From Undibacterium sp. CCC3.4 (GTDB taxonomy: Bacteria > Pseudomonadota > Gammaproteobacteria > Burkholderiales > Burkholderiaceae_D): a stretch of 64,000 nt of DNA. Positions 44,120 through 52,212 of this stretch are shown in pieces. Made by a program: the position numbers and the translations under genes. The notes below the pieces were generated by a model. That model did no database searches, was not told the origin of the DNA, and worked only from the letters and a program-made list of their open reading frames with translations. The stretch covers positions 1,178,001 through 1,242,000 of the forward strand of contig NZ_CP133779.1 in the NCBI RefSeq assembly GCF_034347425.1, in the 5' to 3' direction. Each line of letters begins with the position of its first letter. The stretch's first letter is position 1.

Positions 44120-45265
44120 ATGAAAATTTCCCGTCGAAAAACCCTGGTAGCAGCGCTCTCGCTGGCCCTGCTCAGTCTTGCCGCTTGCGGTAAAAAAGAA
44201 GAAGCCAAACCGGACAGCGCGGCCCCTGCCGCCGCTGCCAGCACGGCAACCGCTACGGTCGAGCCGCTCAAAGTCGGTTTCATCTATGTCGGCCCAGTTG
44301 GCGACGCCGGTTGGACTTATGCCCATGATGCAGCACGTAAATTGGTGGAAGCCAAATTTGGTGATAAAGTCAAAACCACCTTTGTTGAAAATGTCCCGGA
44401 AAGCGCCGCCGATGCCGAACGCGTAATTCGTGATCTGGCTACGCAAGGTAACAAAGTCATCTTCGGTACTACCTTTGGCTATATGGAAGCGATGCTGAAA
44501 GTAGCGAAAGATTTCCCTGACGTAAAATTCGAACATGCAACCGGCTACAAAACCGCTGCCAATCTGGCCCAATACGATGTACGCACCTATGAAGGCGCGT
44601 ATCTGGCTGGTGTCGCCGCCGGCAAATTGAGCAAATCAGGCAAGCTCGGCATCGTCGCTTCGGTACCGATTCCTGAAGTACTGCGCAATATCAACTCGTT
44701 TGAACTCGGCGCACGCAGCGTCAATCCGAAAGCCACTACTAAAGTCGTCTGGGTAAATAAATGGTTCGATCCGGGCAAAGAACGTGAAGCTGCCATCACC
44801 TTGGTCGGCCAAGGTGTCGACGTGCTGATGCAAAATACCGACTCCGCCGCCGTGGTGCAAACTGCCGAAGAAAAAGGCGTGATGGCCTTCGGTTGGGACA
44901 GCGACATGAGCAAGTTCGGTCCGAAAGCCCATGTGGCGGCCTCGACCATCGATTGGAGCGGTTACTATATTTCGCGTATCGATGCCGCGATGGCTGGCAC
45001 TTGGAAATCGGAATCGACTTGGTGGGGTTTGAAGGAAAACATGATCGACCTGAAAGCCTTCAACGGCTCGCTGTCGGAAGAAGTGAAAAAGCTCATCGCC
45101 GACAAACGCCAAGGCGTGATTGATGGTACGGCACCAATCTGGAAAGGTCCGATCAAAGACAATACCGGTAAAGAAGTGCTGGGCAAAGACGTGGTGGCCG
45201 ACGACAAGTTCTTACATGAAATTAAATTCTACGTCGAAGGTGTGGAAGGCAAAGTACCGGGCTAA
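44120..45265 (+). CDS. BMP-family substrate-binding lipoprotein
   Basis: The product is 381 residues. The lipobox LSLAAC (Cys near residue 22) is preceded by a basic start MKISRRK. The mature protein is a Bmp/PnrA-like binding protein: 'VGFIYVGPVGDAGWTYAHD', 'IFGTTFGYMEAML' and 'DVLMQNTDSAAVVQTAEEKG', with 'GWDSDMSKFGP'. It delivers nucleosides or purine-related compounds to the two permeases. AAGGAAG precedes the ATG. A strong terminator follows. Confidence 0.92.
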   Translation: MKISRRKTLVAALSLALLSLAACGKKEEAKPDSAAPAAAASTATATVEPLKVGFIYVGPVGDAGWTYAHDAARKLVEAKFGDKVKTTFVENVPESAADAERVIRDLATQGNKVIFGTTFGYMEAMLKVAKDFPDVKFEHATGYKTAANLAQYDVRTYEGAYLAGVAAGKLSKSGKLGIVASVPIPEVLRNINSFELGARSVNPKATTKVVWVNKWFDPGKEREAAITLVGQGVDVLMQNTDSAAVVQTAEEKGVMAFGWDSDMSKFGPKAHVAASTIDWSGYYISRIDAAMAGTWKSESTWWGLKENMIDLKAFNGSLSEEVKKLIADKRQGVIDGTAPIWKGPIKDNTGKEVLGKDVVADDKFLHEIKFYVEGVEGKVPG

Positions 45266-45280
45266 TTTCTCGGTCAGCAA

Positions 45281-45312
45281 AAAACGCCCGGCACCGTCCG
45301 GGCGTTTTTTTT
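45281..45312. terminator. Rho-independent terminator after the ABC operon
   Basis: CGCCCGG (45285-45291) pairs with CCGGGCG (45298-45304), with flanking A-run and eight T. It acts for the ABC operon and, in reverse, for the LysR gene. Confidence 0.92.
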
Positions 45313-45318
45313 GCCGTT

Positions 45319-46245
45319 TCAGTGGCAGACGATGGCCGCCGCCTCGGCAATGATGCGACGCAGCCACTGCACATCGGCCGCCGCATGCACCCGTTCATGC
45401 CAGAGCATGAAGAATTTCATTTTCGGCATGGCTATCGGCATCGCCAACACCTCGATGGGATTATCGCGCGCACATTGCATGGCAAAGCTGCGGCTGGTGG
45501 TAAACACCAGATCGGTCTTAGCCAAAATGTGCGCCAGCATGCCGAAATACGGTATCGTCATTTGTATCCGTCGTTTCAAACCCTGCTCAGCCAAGGCGCT
45601 GTCGATGATGCTGCGATGACCGGCCATGTAGGGCGTCGGTGCCAAATGCGCCATCTCGAGATAGTATTTGAGCGACAAACCCTTGCTGAGCACCGGATGA
45701 CGGCGATTGACCATACACACGATGTCATCTTCAAATAATTGTGCGATATGCAAATGCTGTGGCAAATCAGGCCAGTTCCCGATCACGCAGTCGAGTTCCC
45801 CCGATTCCAGCGCCGCGGCATAATCAAAGCCGGCATTCAAGGCATGCACGACCAAGCCGGCTTGCGGCGCTTGTTCGCGCACTTTTTCCACCACCAAGGG
45901 CAGTAGCAAGGCACTCAGATAATCGGGCGCGCCGAGATGAAATACCCGCTGTGTGCTGGCCGCGACAAATTCCGGTGCCGGACTGGCGATGCGCTCCAAC
46001 AATTGCAGCGCCTGGCGCGCCAAGCCCAGCAATTCTTCGCCGCGCGCGGTCGGCGTCATGCCATTTTTTCCGCGTACCAATATCGCGTCGCCGGTGATCT
46101 CACGCAAGCGCTTGAGCATATTACTGATGGAGGGCTGCGACTGACCCAATTTCATGGCCGTGCGCGTCACGCTGCGTTCGCTCAGCAAGGTATGCAAGAC
46201 GCGCAGCAAATTGGTATCGAGCTGATCGAGCAGCCGAGTACTCAT
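45319..46245 (-). CDS. LysR-family transcriptional regulator
   Basis: The product is 308 residues. The N-terminal HTH reads LDTNLLRVLHTLLSERSVTR followed by 'AMKLGQSQPSISNMLKRLREITGDAILVRG', and a LysR substrate domain covers about 95-300. It converges on the ABC importer operon, but its start overlaps the stop of the upstream glutamine amidotransferase gene (ATGA). This makes a two-gene operon with that gene. Its target is not evident. Confidence 0.88.
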   Translation of the reverse strand: MSTRLLDQLDTNLLRVLHTLLSERSVTRTAMKLGQSQPSISNMLKRLREITGDAILVRGKNGMTPTARGEELLGLARQALQLLERIASPAPEFVAASTQRVFHLGAPDYLSALLLPLVVEKVREQAPQAGLVVHALNAGFDYAAALESGELDCVIGNWPDLPQHLHIAQLFEDDIVCMVNRRHPVLSKGLSLKYYLEMAHLAPTPYMAGHRSIIDSALAEQGLKRRIQMTIPYFGMLAHILAKTDLVFTTSRSFAMQCARDNPIEVLAMPIAMPKMKFFMLWHERVHAAADVQWLRRIIAEAAAIVCH

Positions 46246-47039
46246 GTCACTGCCATGGCCGCGACGGCAGTATCGCAAACCAGGTCACCGTCGACAAACA
46301 CTTTCAAATCGCCGGCAGAAAATTGCGTCCATTGTTCATCGATGGTCAAGGCCTGCGTCACGATCACGGCCACCTTGTCATTCGGCGTCGTGACTTGGGC
46401 GAAATCGACCAGCACTTGTTCATCCGACAAATTGGCGGTGCTAAACGGATGCTGACGAATGATGTAAAACAATTTGGTCGAACAATGAGCAAACATCGCA
46501 TTGCCGTTCGAAAGCATCATGTTGAAGGTACCGTAGGCGGCAATTTCGCCGGTAATGCGACGCAAAAAATCAGTTTGCGCTGCCAGATCAGGCAATTGAT
46601 CGCCGAATTGCGCGCGCATTTGCTGCAAAATATAGCAAAAAGCCCGTTCACTGTCAGTACTGCCAACCGGATGAAAACTGCCATCCAAAACCGGATGAAA
46701 ATCTTTCAAGTCACCGTTATGGGCAAACACCCAGTAGCGGCCCCAGCATTCGCGCACAAACGGATGGCAATTTTCCAGCACCACCTCGCCTTGGGTCGCT
46801 TTGCGTATATGCGCGATCACATTTTTCGACTCGATCGGGTAACGCTTGATCAATTCAGCCACAGGCGAACTGATCGCCGGCCGATGATCGACGAAATGGC
46901 GCACGCCACTGCCTTCGAAAAAGGCGATACCCCAACCGTCTTTGTGTTCATCCGTCAAGCCACCACGGGTAGCGAAGCCGGTGAAACTGAACACAATGTC
47001 CGTTGGGGTATTACAATTCATTGCGAGTAATTGACACAT
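46242..47039 (-). CDS. Class II glutamine amidotransferase (YafJ-like)
   Basis: The product is 265 residues. Cys2 (MCQLLAMNCNTP) is the N-terminal nucleophile after Met removal. 'DGWGIAFFEG', 'VIAHIRKATQG', 'HPFVRECWGRYWVFAHNGDL' and 'STDSERAFCYIL' give the standard glutaminase site. No synthetase domain is fused, so it is a stand-alone glutaminase-like protein of unknown acceptor. It overlaps the LysR gene by 4 bp. Confidence 0.9.
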   Translation of the reverse strand: MCQLLAMNCNTPTDIVFSFTGFATRGGLTDEHKDGWGIAFFEGSGVRHFVDHRPAISSPVAELIKRYPIESKNVIAHIRKATQGEVVLENCHPFVRECWGRYWVFAHNGDLKDFHPVLDGSFHPVGSTDSERAFCYILQQMRAQFGDQLPDLAAQTDFLRRITGEIAAYGTFNMMLSNGNAMFAHCSTKLFYIIRQHPFSTANLSDEQVLVDFAQVTTPNDKVAVIVTQALTIDEQWTQFSAGDLKVFVDGDLVCDTAVAAMAVT

Positions 47040-47134
47040 GATGCGAATGGATGAAATCGATCAACTACCTTACCATAGGAAGAAGGGATTTTGCTCGTTT
47101 GTTTGAGGCATCCCAACACCGCGCGCAGATCCCC

Positions 47135-47220
47135 TAAAAAAAACCAGAAGACGGCCGGAATTGAGCAACTCTCGGCTGAATAAACAATTCTTCCGCCCAT
47201 CAAGTCCGGCAGCTTCTGGT
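47135..47220 (-). terminator. Possible terminator after the GH28 gene
   Basis: On the minus strand ACCAGAAG (47213-47220) and CTTCTGGT (47142-47149), with an inner GCCGG/CCGGC pair, close a long hairpin. It is followed by eight T. The loop is about 50 bases, unusually large for an intrinsic terminator. Confidence 0.45.
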
Positions 47221-47232
47221 CTGGCACGGTCG

Positions 47233-49245
47233 TCAGCGAATGTCGGTGACAACCGTGTCGTAAGCCTTGCCAGCAATGAGCACGTTCTTCAGAGTGATGC
47301 CGTTCACGTTGTAGGCATAGATAGGGCCGGGAACGGTGGCACTGGCAGGCCCGGCGGCAGTCGGTGTACCAAAATTACAGTTGGAAATGGTCACACCGCT
47401 GATTGGGTAAACCGTCGGTACCGGCAGTGCGCCGTTGTAGTCAAACGCCACGGGACCTTGCGCGACGATCGCCTGGAAGCAGGATCCCGTCAAGCTACCC
47501 GAGGTAATGTTGCCAACGATCACATTTGAAATGTTGATGTTCTGCACTAACGGCGCGCGTGTTCTGATGGCGTCCTTGGACGGCTGGTAATCGCAATCGA
47601 AAGTAATGATGCCACCCTGCGAAGCGGAGGGATTGGATGCCGCCGCGGTAGCCACGCCTAAAGGAGCGCTCAATGAGATCGGGCTGCCAGGCAGCATGGC
47701 GGTGCCATAGCCCGCCCCCTTCAGATTCACGCCGTTGGGCAGCGAGACATTGTCGACATAGAAATTCTTGACGTAGCCGCCGCGATTCATGTTGGTTTTG
47801 ATGCGTATGGCGATGTTCAAGGAGTCAGTCTTGTAGTTGACGTTTTGCATCGTCAGGTTGCGGGCGTAGATATTCTGAATCCCGGCACCCATTTCGCTGC
47901 CCAGCGTAATTCCACCGTGGCCGCTGTTCATCGTGCAATTCTGGATCACATGGTCTTGGGCCGGGCCATATTGCGTATCGAGATTCTTGCCGGACTTGAT
48001 TGCGATGCAATCGTCACCGGTATTGAAGGTCATTCCTTCGCACAACACCGTCGTACACGCTTCCGGGTCGAAACCGTCGTTGTTCGGGCCGATGCTGTCG
48101 ACCAGAACGTTACGAATCACCACATTCGTGCAGTGAACCGGGTGCATTTGCCAGAACGGCGTATTGTTGGTCTGGTAGTTTTCCATCAGGACGTTGGTGC
48201 AGTCGATGAATTCGACCATACACGGACGCAGGTAATGACCCAAGCCAAAAATGCGCTGGCTCACTGGTACGCCGGCTTCTGACAGCGCCGGCAGATAATT
48301 CTGATCCTGCTGCCATGGGGTGATGGGGTTGGTCAGCAGCGCGTACAGAGCGGCATCGATGCTCGGCTTGACGATCTTCAAATCAAGATTGAGCGCGTTA
48401 TTGGTCGCGCAGGAAGGCGTAGTCCCCGCGGCATTGACACCATACGAGCTCTTGTTTCCTTTGTACGTCCACCAGCAGGTGGCGGTATCGCCGCTGCCGG
48501 CGAACGGCTTCATCGACTGCGCATTAAGGATCGATGTCTGCGGGCTTTCGCCCGTGAGCGCGATGTTGGTCTGGTTGATCGCGTAGATCGGCGAGCCGAA
48601 GTTGATGCAACTGTCGGACTGCCACCGGCTGGTATAGAGCTTGCCGTTGACACCACAGTCAATCGGGCCATCCTTGGCATAGTCTGCTGGATTGTTGCTG
48701 AAATAAATCGTGCAGTTGGCACTCAAGTGGAAGTTGACGTTACTTTGCAATACGATCGGTCCGGCACAATACCAGTCGCCGGAGGGTACCACGACCCGTC
48801 CGCCGCCGGCCTTATTGCAAGCATCGATGGCGGCGAGAAACGCTGGTCGCGAGTCGAAGGAACCCAGCGCCGGCGTTTTGTCGGCGTTGGTGCTCAACGC
48901 CGATGTTGAATAGGGGTTAGCCTGAGCCACGACGGCGCACACTGCGGCACCATAGGCCGTTACCTGATAGTCGGCGGCCCTGAACCCAGCCTGTGAGACG
49001 CCCTTCAATGCGGTGACGATCTTATCTACCGCACCGAAAGGTCCCCAGATGGGGTCGGCGCTCACCACGCTGCTGTCGCTACTGTCGCTGCTGCCCCCGC
49101 AAGCACTCAAGCCGCCAAACATGGCCAAGCCCAAGGACGAACCGGCGACGCCAAGGAACTGCCGACGCTTAGGCAAAGCTAGTGCGCGCTCTTGTTGCTG
49201 CAGCTGGCTGGCTGAAAGTTGGTGCTTAAATGGCGCTTTGCTCAT
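47233..49245 (-). CDS. Glycoside hydrolase family 28 (polygalacturonase-like), exported
   Basis: The product is 670 residues. The N-terminus has a basic stretch (KRRQFLG), a hydrophobic segment and lipobox-like LSAC, followed by a Ser-rich linker, so it is probably a lipid-anchored or secreted protein. The beta-helix GH28 signature residues are present: 'NNDGFDPEA' (Asn, Asp), 'NTGDDCIAIKSG' (two Asp), 'SGHGGITLGSE' (His) and 'IRIKTNMNRGG' (Arg/Lys). It should hydrolyse pectin backbones (polygalacturonate). It has no linked pectin-use or transport genes and sits next to decayed accessory DNA, which hints at acquisition by transfer. Confidence 0.88.
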   Translation of the reverse strand: MSKAPFKHQLSASQLQQQERALALPKRRQFLGVAGSSLGLAMFGGLSACGGSSDSSDSSVVSADPIWGPFGAVDKIVTALKGVSQAGFRAADYQVTAYGAAVCAVVAQANPYSTSALSTNADKTPALGSFDSRPAFLAAIDACNKAGGGRVVVPSGDWYCAGPIVLQSNVNFHLSANCTIYFSNNPADYAKDGPIDCGVNGKLYTSRWQSDSCINFGSPIYAINQTNIALTGESPQTSILNAQSMKPFAGSGDTATCWWTYKGNKSSYGVNAAGTTPSCATNNALNLDLKIVKPSIDAALYALLTNPITPWQQDQNYLPALSEAGVPVSQRIFGLGHYLRPCMVEFIDCTNVLMENYQTNNTPFWQMHPVHCTNVVIRNVLVDSIGPNNDGFDPEACTTVLCEGMTFNTGDDCIAIKSGKNLDTQYGPAQDHVIQNCTMNSGHGGITLGSEMGAGIQNIYARNLTMQNVNYKTDSLNIAIRIKTNMNRGGYVKNFYVDNVSLPNGVNLKGAGYGTAMLPGSPISLSAPLGVATAAASNPSASQGGIITFDCDYQPSKDAIRTRAPLVQNINISNVIVGNITSGSLTGSCFQAIVAQGPVAFDYNGALPVPTVYPISGVTISNCNFGTPTAAGPASATVPGPIYAYNVNGITLKNVLIAGKAYDTVVTDIR

Positions 49246-49693
49246 CTTGTGTTCTCCTGTATTTTTTTAAGGGTAATCAGTGCATTGACTCGTCGGGTGG
49301 CTTTGGTTTAACCATCTGTCCGGCGCGGGCCAGGGAAACGCGGATTGAATCCGTATCGCCCTGGCGTCACTAATTTTTTTTGAAAACTGCGATGTATCGA
49401 CACATCGTAGTTAACAGTTATCATACAACATAATGTGAAAAGTGGTGAATTAATCCCATACCTGAACAGATCGATGAATATGCGCAGCTTCTCAGCTTCT
49501 CGGGCGAGGATGAGATAGCACCAGACGATACTGTTAGTTTTTTTACTTGAATCTATTCGTATGCCCGCAACAAAAATCCTCGTTGACAAGCAAAATCACC
49601 TGAAGATATCAGACAAGCTATCATACCCTTGCCTGCTACAAAAAACCGTGCTGGTCCGCCCCAAATGCGTCCGGCGAACCAAGGCAAGCAATG
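49246..49693. other. Gap upstream of GH28
   Basis: No gene is seen. An inverted repeat CGATGT/ACATCG (49390-49395 and 49402-49407) lies about 145 bp upstream of the GH28 start and could be a regulator site. The remainder is featureless to the eye. Confidence 0.4.
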
Positions 49694-49914
49694 CTATTTC
49701 GGGCTGAAAGTGCACATTGGTTTGGACTCGGCCGATGCTGGCAACTTGCTTCCAGCTGCGCAAGTGTAAGCCTTAAGTCCTCGGCAAACAAATCGAGCGA
49801 TGCTCATTTGGCGTGGCGAATTCAACGGCGCTTTGCACGTGGTCTTAACGTGTTTCAAGGCGATCAAATGAGGTTCGCGTGCCAAGTACTGCGATTTGTC
49901 GGTTTCCTCCCAAC
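49694..49914. pseudogene. Chimeric remnant: antitoxin fragment joined to mnmE fragment
   Basis: Bases 49710-49759 closely match the 3' part of the downstream antitoxin gene (50174-50223). They are directly continued by 49766-49914, which matches an antisense segment of mnmE (50746-50896) with roughly 85% identity by eye. The mnmE-like part, read on the minus strand, still gives pieces such as YLAREPHLIALKH but is frameshifted. No toxin sequence lies between the two parts. It records an older junction between an antitoxin gene and mnmE. Confidence 0.8.
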
Positions 49915-49990
49915 TTTTGCTTATTGAACAATGATTCAGAGCACCGGCAAATCTGCCTCCCTGTGCTACGATATCAGTACGGTGTAACAC

Positions 49991-50293
49991 ATGAAAGCGA
50001 AGACCATGAGCGAAGCAACTTTCACCTTCCGGGTCGATGAGGACCTGAAAGATCAATTCAGCACGGCCGCAAAGAATCGTGACCGCACTGCTGCCCAGCT
50101 ACTGCGCGACTTCATGCGCGACTTCGTCAAGCAGCAGAAAGCAGCCGAACATGACATCTGGTTTCGCCATCAAGTGCAAATCGGTTTGGACTCAGCCAAT
50201 GCTGGCAACTTGCTTCCAGCGGCTGAAGTCGAAGCCAAGTTCGCGGCTAAACGGGCAGCTACGCGCCGCCGGCTGGAAACCATCGTCAAATGA
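49991..50293 (+). CDS. Type II antitoxin, ribbon-helix-helix (RelB/ParD-like)
   Basis: The product is 100 residues (95 if started at the ATG at 50006). The N-terminal ATFTFRVDEDLKDQF followed by RDRTAAQLLRDFMRDFV is a ribbon-helix-helix DNA-binding fold, and the C-terminal half is helical and charged, as in toxin-binding tails. An extended -10-like TGCTACGAT lies just upstream. Its stop overlaps the start of the toxin reading frame (AAATGATG), the usual coupling. The partner toxin is interrupted, so this may be an orphan antitoxin. Confidence 0.82.
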   Translation: MKAKTMSEATFTFRVDEDLKDQFSTAAKNRDRTAAQLLRDFMRDFVKQQKAAEHDIWFRHQVQIGLDSANAGNLLPAAEVEAKFAAKRAATRRRLETIVK

Positions 50294-50577
50294 TGAAACT
50301 GTTTTGGACGCGCGAGGCGACCCAAGACCGCGAAGACATCTATGATTACATTGAGGCCGACAATCCGGCCGCCGCCTTGGCCCTCGATGAACTGTTTACA
50401 GAAAAAGCTGGCCGTTTGGTGAATCATCCAAGCTTGGGTCGGCTTGGCCGTGTAGCGGGTACCCGCTAACTGGTAGTTCATAAAAATTACATACTTATTT
50501 ACGATAACGCCGGCGATCTGGTGCGAGTGCTGCGCGTGTTGCATGTTGCCAGACAATGGCCGTCAAGTTCATATTAA
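50290..50577 (+). pseudogene. RelE/ParE-type toxin gene interrupted by a stop codon
   Basis: The frame begins MMKLFWTREATQDREDIYDY, a RelE/ParE start. It continues to GRVAGTR, then TAA (50467-50469), then in the same frame LVVHKNYILIYDNAG and 'DLVRVLRVLHVARQWP' to a stop at 50575-50577. Family members read G-T-R-E-L-V-V-H at this point, so a single GAA-to-TAA change explains it. The lost C-terminal half carries the usual catalytic and RNA- or gyrase-contact residues. The first 59 codons could still be translated. Confidence 0.88.
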
Positions 50578-50657
50578 GTCAGTTCGGGGCGAAGGCCATA
50601 CGGTCCAGCGCGATTCATATCTCCAGCACGCTGCGCTGCTCTGCTTTGGCAGAGCTG

Positions 50658-52070
50658 TTATTTTCCAATACAAAACCGCGAAAATATAACGCCCAGCAAA
50701 TCATCGGAACTGAATTCCCCGGTAATACTATTGAGCCGGTCTTGCGTAAGCCTTAATTCCTCGGCAAACAAATCGAGCGATTGATCATTTTGCGCGGCGA
50801 ATTCAGCGGCGCTTTGTAAATGTTCGTGCGCGTGTTTCAAGGCGATCAGATGACGTTCGCGTGCCAAGTACAGCGATTCACCGGTTTGCTCCCAACCTGC
50901 AATGCGCAGCAATTCGGCGCGTAGCAAATCGATACCCAGATGTTCTTGCGCCGATAAATAAATATGCGTGGCGTCGCTCATCTGGTCGACCGCGCTATGG
51001 TGACCGGACAAATCGATCTTGTTCCAAATGCGGATTACCGGCACGCCTTCGGGAAAACGCGCGACGATGGCTTCGTCGGCCCGGGTGGGGCCACGGCCGG
51101 CATCGAGCAAATGTAAGATCACATCGGCTTTGTCGACTTCGGCCCAGGTGCGTTCGATACCGATGCGCTCGACCGTATCGATATGGTTGACGATGCCGCC
51201 CTGCTGCTCGAAATCGTCATCGTCGTCGTGGCGGATGCCGGCGGTATCGATGATGTTGAGCGGGATGCCTTCGATATGGATGGTTTCGGTCACCTTGTCG
51301 CGTGTGGTGCCGGCGATCGGTGTAACGATGGCGATGTCATCGCCGGCCAAAGCATTGAGCAAAGAGGATTTACCGACATTCGGCTGGCCGGCCAACACCA
51401 CATTGAGACCGGCGCGCAGCAAAGCGCCTTGGGCCGCTTGCTCAAACACTTTTTGCAGTGCCAGCTGGATCTGACTGAGCTGGGCGCGCGCGTTCGATTT
51501 TTCGAGGAAATCGATTTCCTCTTCAGGAAAATCGAGCGTCGCTTCGACCAGCATACGCAAATGCACCACTTGCTCGACCAAGGTATTGATCACCTTGGAA
51601 AACGCCCCCGACAGGGATTGCGAAGCCGATTTTGCCGCCGCTTCGGTTGAGGCTTCGATCAAGTCGGCGACCGCTTCGGCCTGCGCCAAATCGAGTTTAT
51701 CGTTAAGAAACGCGCGTTCCGTGAATTCACCGGGCGCGGCCAGACGCAGCCCGATCGCTTGACCGGCTTCGAGACAGCGCGTCAGCAGCATCTGCATCAC
51801 CACCGGGCCGCCATGACCTTGCAGCTCCAAAACATCTTCGCCGGTGTAAGAATGCGGTCCGGCGAAAAACAGAGCAAGACCTTGATCGATGATGCTGCCG
51901 TCGGCCTGCGTGAATGGCAGATAGCTGGCATGGCGCGGCTTGAGTGTCTGCGCACCGAACAAGGTAGTCAGCAAGGGGCCCAGCTGTTTGCCGGAAATGC
52001 GTACCACCCCGATGCCGCCGCGTCCGGGGGCGGTGGCGATGGCGACGATGGGCAGGGTATCGTGAATCAT
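50658..52070 (-). CDS. mnmE: tRNA modification GTPase MnmE
   Basis: The product is 470 residues. The N-terminal tetrahydrofolate-binding domain starts DTIVAIAT-like ([24 protein letters not shown]). The G domain has GQPNVGKSS (about 227-235), 'GTTRD', 'DTAG' and NKID, and the C-terminus is the invariant FCIGK with the catalytic Cys. With MnmG it installs the 5-carboxymethylaminomethyl group on wobble uridine. A run of five Asp after DTAGIRH is slightly unusual. A partial copy of its 3' region lies at 49766-49914. Confidence 0.97.
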   Translation of the reverse strand: MIHDTLPIVAIATAPGRGGIGVVRISGKQLGPLLTTLFGAQTLKPRHASYLPFTQADGSIIDQGLALFFAGPHSYTGEDVLELQGHGGPVVMQMLLTRCLEAGQAIGLRLAAPGEFTERAFLNDKLDLAQAEAVADLIEASTEAAAKSASQSLSGAFSKVINTLVEQVVHLRMLVEATLDFPEEEIDFLEKSNARAQLSQIQLALQKVFEQAAQGALLRAGLNVVLAGQPNVGKSSLLNALAGDDIAIVTPIAGTTRDKVTETIHIEGIPLNIIDTAGIRHDDDDDFEQQGGIVNHIDTVERIGIERTWAEVDKADVILHLLDAGRGPTRADEAIVARFPEGVPVIRIWNKIDLSGHHSAVDQMSDATHIYLSAQEHLGIDLLRAELLRIAGWEQTGESLYLARERHLIALKHAHEHLQSAAEFAAQNDQSLDLFAEELRLTQDRLNSITGEFSSDDLLGVIFSRFCIGK

Positions 52071-52169
52071 AGTGGCGCTTTCATGTTGGCGCTTTCATCT
52101 TGAAATGATAGCTGTGTACTGACTGTGTAGTGGCAGAATTATGCTGCTTGCCGTATTAAAAATACCACA

Positions 52170-52199
52170 TAAAAAAAGCCCGCGAAGCGGGCTTTTTTT
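52170..52199. terminator. Rho-independent terminator between yidC and mnmE
   Basis: AGCCCGC (52177-52183), loop GAA, GCGGGCT (52187-52193), with seven A before and seven T after. On the minus strand it ends the rpmH-rnpA-yidD-yidC transcript. Confidence 0.92.
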
Positions 52200-52212
52200 G
52201 CGGCTAAAGCGC

